Positions 46,760 through 51,756 of a stretch of DNA of 51,756 nt are shown here, in pieces; within the stretch, counting starts at the first letter, position 1; each line of letters opens with the position of its first letter. This DNA comes from Beroe ovata. Its lineage: Eukaryota > Ctenophora > Nuda > Beroida > Beroidae. The notes below the pieces were generated by a model, which saw only the letters and a list, made by a program, of their open reading frames with translations, had not been told where the DNA came from and did no database searches. The translations under genes and the position numbers were made by a program. The stretch lies in the NCBI GenBank assembly GCA_946803715.1, contig CAMPET010000027.1, positions 346,798-398,553 of the forward strand, read 5' to 3'.

Positions 46760-48491
46760 TCATGAGTTAACCCTCCTAAACCGCCACCGTGAAAAGTCAG
46801 GAGTGAAAGTCCTGCTGTGTCTACAGAAACACAACATATTGATAACCATGAGGAATATGAGAAGTGAAAAGAAGTTGTATATGTTGCCGTCGTTGAGGTT
46901 GTTGCAAATCCACTGTCCTCCAAGCAACCCTTCTGTGCTCGGGATATCCGTGATGAACTTCACAAATAGCACCAACAAGATCTGAGAGATAATTAGGTAA
47001 TTAGATAATTAGTGGTGAAACTAATATAAGAACTCTACATTACCGTAATTGAAACAATTAAATTTGAGCCCATGATGCATCCGAGAACGTAGCCAGACAT
47101 TTTTCCAGGAGGGGCCCTAATTATTGAAAATTTTCATTCCACGGCCGTTGTGACGATTGGGGTACTCATTCGTCACAACTTGCTGACAACAGTGCATAAC
47201 TGTGACGTAGGAATGCTTGCGATGGAATGCGCTGACACCAGTTCGTCAGAACAGAGCTGTATGACGGATGGGGTACTCATTCGTCACAACTTGCTTACAC
47301 CACTGGTAACTGTTACGTAGGAATGCTAGTGATGGAGTGCGTTGACAATTCAAGGGTTGTTTATTAGGGTTACACCCTAAAAGTGGGAGCGGGGGTGTAG
47401 GAGCGTATTGTATCGGATGATATTGTTTTGGTCGTATCAACTGGTCCATGAGATTGTACAGTTTTAAACTTTACAACACTACTTTATACAATCAAATTTG
47501 AGACAGCTGATGAGCCTATAAGTCGAAGCATGCCTGTTAACCAGTGTATTTACTGCTTCACCGAACAACGCTCTGTGTTCATGAATCATTGTTTTATTGC
47601 TCATTTCATAAGAACTTGAAACATGAATCGGTATAGGTGACCGGGCGAACTTACTGCGCAAACATTTCCAAGAGCGTTCACCAACAAGTAAATGCCCATG
47701 ACAAAACTCTTCATCTTAGCTGGTGCTTCTCTGTATACAAATTCCATGCTCGAAATTATAGCCATCACCTGCGGAAATACCGGCCATGGTATAAAATGAT
47801 GAATTATGGAGACCATTTTGATTGCATGATGCACCAGATTCTGATTCTGAATAGAACATAATTTGATTCAGAAGATGGGTAGAGGGGTCGTGGAAACTTT
47901 CATATTGGCACTAGCGGCTTTAGTATTGATATCTACCTCACTGAGTGACTCAAAGAATATCTGAGGTAAAAGCCACCAAATAGAAGAACCTGGGGGGAGA
48001 AAAGTCTATGAATCAATTGGAAACTCAAAGATGATTATCCAAATTCGCCCATGAAAACTTATATCAAGGATTTGATTAGAGAATCTTGCGTTCTCTGCAA
48101 TCTATATTGAGCGTACCTCTCACAGTATAGGTTATGTAATCGTACATGTTACTGTCCTCTACATGAAAGTAATGGACCTCTTTAGGGTTCATTACCGGGC
48201 TGGTATACACTTTTTCCAACCAACCAACAGTCTGAAATAATAGTGCATCATATCAGAGAAACCCTCAAACTATGTAAAAGGAAGAAAACATGGTTGTAAT
48301 TGTATTGTTGTATGGTTGGAATTGTATTGTGATAATCGGGATCTTTGAAATCCCACGAAACAGATAGAATTTGACATTGCTATGAATTTCCTGAGATAAA
48401 TTCGATATAATTCAAATTTTAGAACCTCCATTTAAATTCCAGAACATTCAACCCTTATATACTATCCTTATATACTATCCTGTGTGTGTGA

Positions 48492-48534
<43 letters not shown>

Positions 48535-51425
48535 CACTCACAACTGCACAGAAGAGAGATATTCCCATGAGAGCATATCCGATCTGTACCCTGGTGAAGA
48601 TGTGGACTGTCCTCCCTTTCCTCCTCATGAACGGGTATATAACGTTGTTCAACAGCGGCACCTGGTGGATATCATAGCATCAATAAGCAGTAGTAGAAAT
48701 CGTACACGATCTTCCGGGTAATAATACTCAAACTCAATACTGGATTGGACGACAGGCGGCAGCCGGCTACCAAGAGATGGTCCGTGGTCTAATTTAGTCT
48801 CCAAGGAAAGCAGACATGAGATTACAATGTACGATTACATGAGGTAAGATATTCGCAATTTTCATTCTGTGTTCTGTGGTACACACCAGCAGTAGAATGA
48901 TAGCTGGGTTGATCAAGTAGACAATGTTGAGGGGAAGTGATTGTGGGAGATTCAGGTAGTAGCCTTGGAAGTAGAAGAAAGTGTTAACCTGGGGAATATG
49001 AGGTTGTTACTACTTTACAAATAGTTTCCTATCATTCTAACAACCAATTCTGTGCGACAACCCAACAGCTGACATTTGGGACTAGTAAACCCTAGTGAAG
49101 TAGTAGGAGCTCATCACAGGTGACAGAGTGTGGCAGGTGCTGACAGGTGCTCACAAGTGACATGAGTGTGACAGGTGCTCACAAGTGACATGAGTGTGAC
49201 AAGTGACATGAGTCAGACAGGTGCTCATCACAGGTAACTGAGTGTGGCNTCACAACTGCACAGAAGAGAGATATTCCCATGAGAGCATATCCGATCTGTA
49301 CCCGGGTGAAGATGTGGACTGTCCTCCCTTTCCTCCTCAAAAATGGGTATATCACGTTGTTCAACAGCGGTACCTGGTGCAATCGAATCATAGCATAAAA
49401 GCAGCAGAAAATCGTACACGATTTTCCGGGTAATAATACATCCAACTCAATGTCAATACTAGATTGGACGACGGGCGGCCTCCAAGAGGTGGTTCAAATA
49501 AAATTGGGTCTCCAATCTCCATGGAGGGCAGATATGAGGTTAGATATTCATGTTGCATTCTGTGGTACACACCAGCAGTAGAATGATAGCTGGATTGATC
49601 AAGTAGACAATATTGAGCGGAAGTGATTGTGGAAGATTCAGGTAGTAGCCTTGGAAGTAGAAGAAAGTGTTAACCTGGGGAATATGAGGTTGATACTAAT
49701 AGTTTCCTATCATTCCAACAACCAGTTCTGTGCAACAACCCAACAGCTAACATTTGGGACCAGTGAGTGAGGCAGGTCTCACAAGTGACATGAGTGTGAC
49801 AAGTGACAAGCGACATGAGTGTGACTGGTGCTGACCTGGGAATAGCAAGCCCAGTAAATTATCATGGTAGAAAGGACTGGCATTATCCTCCACAGGTCTT
49901 TGAACGCGTCCACCTCTTCGTCAGTGAATGAGCCGCCGTTGTGAGCTCTGAGCAGGTCTATTCGAGTGTTACCAGTCTGAGCGATGACGTCACTCTTCAC
50001 TTTGAATGTCGCCAGCCACTCCTTCAGAATGTGGAAGAATGTTGTGAACGTGTCCTCTGCTAGCTCATTCTTGACAAACCATTTCGAACCTGAATATGAT
50101 GATATGTGTTAATGGAATAATCAAAATCAATATCAAGGAAATGAGGAATGCCGTAGTAAGAACAACATCTTTAATTGATAATAATGGCTGTCATACTCAC
50201 AAAGGAGGAGTATGATAAAGCAGACCACGCTCAGTACTATAGGAACTATGAAACTCTCCATGTAGACGATAGCTTCTTGTTCTTGCGTCTGTAGAGAGAG
50301 GAGCTCGGTTATTGAGAAACACGAGATCACAGATCGATAAGGTATCTTATCACTTAAACGAGAACTCCAGTGTGGTAATATATGCAGCACCACTATACTA
50401 CCTGCATGAAGCTGAAGCCGAATGCTAAGAGTGATCCAACATTTGTGAAGAAGTAAAAGCCGAAGTAAAACCTCTGTAGATGATCATCAGACCCTCGTAG
50501 CTGATCAGCACCAAATGGGGCGATATTCGGCTTGCAGAACCCATATCCCAAACTAATGAGAACATACGAGAGGACCAGCAGGATCTGATGTTTTGTTAAC
50601 GGTAATGGGGGAGAGAGAGGGAATATGAGATTCACTGTGATTCCTATCATCAGAGGAGTCAAACTTACCCACTGTAGAGCAAGCTGCGCCTCCAATGACG
50701 TCAGAGTGTCGTGATAGGAGTGGCACATGTGCTTCAGTAGATCCGAATCAGACGACCCCTCAGAGAGGTTAGGTATGATGTCGGAAGAGGGAATGGAGCT
50801 ATTGCAGATCATGCAGTATACCAGGAGTAGGAACATTGCACTGCCGATAGTGTAGAACACAAAGGAGAGGAGAAGCGCCTTGTGTCGACCTAACCTAGGT
50901 AGATCATGAGTGTCATGTCCAAGAGATGCGTCAAAATCTTGAGATCTTGTCGATCGTTGATAGGCAATGTCGAGGATTTGGGCTCGCGCACAAACATGAC
51001 CAATGATTCCATCCAGGTGGATGGTCGATAGAGGCTATTGTGATACCTCACACTCACTTGGAGTCTCCCAACCAGCCCCCAAGAACAGAGAATATGGAGC
51101 ACAGGACGAAGAAAGTCGTCAAGATCATTACCACAGTTAGTGTACTGAAATAATAAAGCATGGGTGTTACTTATGGGTGTTATACTTTCCGAAATGACCC
51201 AAATTCCAATGGTCACTAAATTTCGAAGTGACTGTCATCATTGAAGATTTGTCACAGGCGAAGAACAATAAGTCCAAATTCCAAGGTACTATCACCATTA
51301 CACAACAGAGGTAGTTACAATTTTTGTCGCAAATAGATAAAAACAGGTACTGGAAACATGACTTACTCTACACGGTCGAACTGGACTTTCTCTTCACCCG
51401 GCCTTGAACAGTTACTCAGACTCAT
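46760..51425 (-). CDS. POT-family (SLC15-like) proton-coupled peptide transporter, probably 5' partial
   Basis: Twelve minus-strand exons in phase give about 540 residues: 51367-51425, 51058-51144, 50669-50894, 50402-50584, 50201-50288, 49836-50089, 49573-49674, 48542-48661, 48117-48231, 47937-47989, 47655-47768, 46760-46981 (stop at 46760-46762). Family signs are GGWLGDSKLGRHKA after an early helix, the KPNIAPFGADQ motif of helix 5 (family consensus KPxxxxFGxDQ), YWACYSQVNTFF near helix 7, and MEFVYREAPAKMKSFVMG in the C-terminal half. These carriers import di- and tripeptides, or histidine in SLC15A3/A4, with protons. The usual ExxER motif of helix 1 was not found, so an upstream coding exon beyond the window is likely; the ATG at 51423-51425 is only the first one in the last exon seen. 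Exons VNTFF and VPLL are each assembled twice. Confidence 0.9.
47152..47347. repeat. ~111-bp tandem duplication in the last SLC15 intron
   Basis: gggtactcattcgtcacaac with about 85 bases of surrounding sequence at 47152-47236 is repeated at 47263-47347 with scattered differences. No N separates the copies, unlike the other duplicates in this window. Confidence 0.85.
48481..48531. repeat. (GT)n microsatellite in an SLC15 intron
   Basis: A GT run directly downstream (in gene direction) of the donor of the VPLL exon. Confidence 0.95.
48540..49850 (-). repeat. SLC15 exons VNTFF and VPLL assembled twice, joined at a single N
   Basis: The lower copy (48540-49248) holds the VPLL exon (48542-48661) and a VNTFF exon (48887-48988). 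The upper copy (49250 to about 49850) holds a VPLL exon cut by the N (to 49373) and the VNTFF exon (49573-49674). The N at 49249 falls exactly where the VPLL exon of the upper copy would meet its donor. A transporter with both copies would have repeated helices, so two alleles are the better reading. Confidence 0.85.
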
Positions 51426-51756
51426 AGGTGCCTCTGAAAATGTGCATTGAGTGACAACTTGAGTGACACTTTGGGTGATACCTTTTTCTCCTATACTGAC
51501 ACAAGCACCAAAACTACAAACCTTCAAAGTAGAACCATCGGCCAAGTGTAAAGGGAATGTTGTAAGTGAGTGTACAGTACGCGCATCTTTCCAAAGCTGT
51601 GACCTATGGGAGAAACTATGTAATTGTGTGCCTATACAAGTTCTTTTTTGAGTGTGACATATTATGGTGTGGAGTGGGGTGTGGCAGTGTTGCAGTGGCA
51701 GGACTTGGGCTGTGACAGTGTGGAGTGTGACAGAGCTTGGTGTGGAGTGGGGTGTG
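51426..51756. other. Upstream edge of the SLC15-like gene
   Basis: A strong minus-strand acceptor (acattttcag) ends 8 bases before the first ATG, so this exon continues 5' across an intron. A minus-strand stretch at about 51525-51600, before a possible donor (aag|gtttgt), is open but carries no recognisable transporter motif. The last 90 bases are a GTGTGG-rich imperfect repeat. Confidence 0.5.

Noticed and set aside
1-51756. CRISPR arrays, bacterial operons or phage genes
   Set aside because: No regularly spaced repeats with unique spacers and no bacterial gene structure; the window is intron-containing animal DNA.

Overview
The window is nuclear DNA of an animal. It holds six recognisable genes. 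Five are split by GT-AG introns, mostly about 100-500 bases long, and one has no introns. Families such as plexin with its Sema/PSI/IPT/RasGAP layout, TUSC2 and PARP4 are typical of animals. I cannot name the species. Short introns, dense (GT)n/(AC)n microsatellites and clear signs of high heterozygosity suggest an invertebrate, possibly a non-bilaterian one. The sequence is a draft assembly: it has two N-runs inside introns, and several single N characters that sit exactly between two near-identical copies of the same DNA.

Layout. Positions 1-13604 contain no gene I can support: only microsatellites, a duplicated 0.47-kb block, a duplicated 0.27-kb block, a minisatellite and a perfect 42-bp palindrome. 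A complete 20-exon plexin lies at 13605-23899 (+). Next come 2.6 kb with a foldback repeat and an exon-like open stretch, then a single-exon VPS8 gene (26560-30792, +). A MIC26/27 (APOO/APOOL) type MICOS subunit (31285-32981, +), TUSC2/FUS1 (33542-34516, +) and a PARP4 (vault PARP) gene (35042-45367, +) follow. VPS8, MIC27, TUSC2 and PARP4 are head to tail with only about 490-560 bases between one stop codon and the next start codon. A POT-family peptide transporter (SLC15-like) runs convergently on the minus strand (46760-51425) and is probably cut at its N-terminus by the window edge.

Functions are diverse: guidance receptor, endosomal CORVET tethering, mitochondrial cristae organisation, a mitochondrial calcium/myristoylated protein, vault-associated ADP-ribosylation and proton-coupled peptide transport. 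Apart from tight spacing there is no obvious shared pathway, although MIC27 and TUSC2 are both mitochondrial in studied animals.

Most notable: the PARP4 protein carries, just after its conserved post-vWA segment, about 65 residues very close to the N-terminus of actin, followed by a proline-rich and an acidic region and a C-terminus I do not recognise. Other points are a plexin GAP domain whose usual Arg-Arg pair reads Arg-Gly, a transposon-like element with (TTAGGG)n inside it that is present in one assembled copy of a plexin intron and absent from the other, and an intronless VPS8 with a run of NPF motifs at its end.
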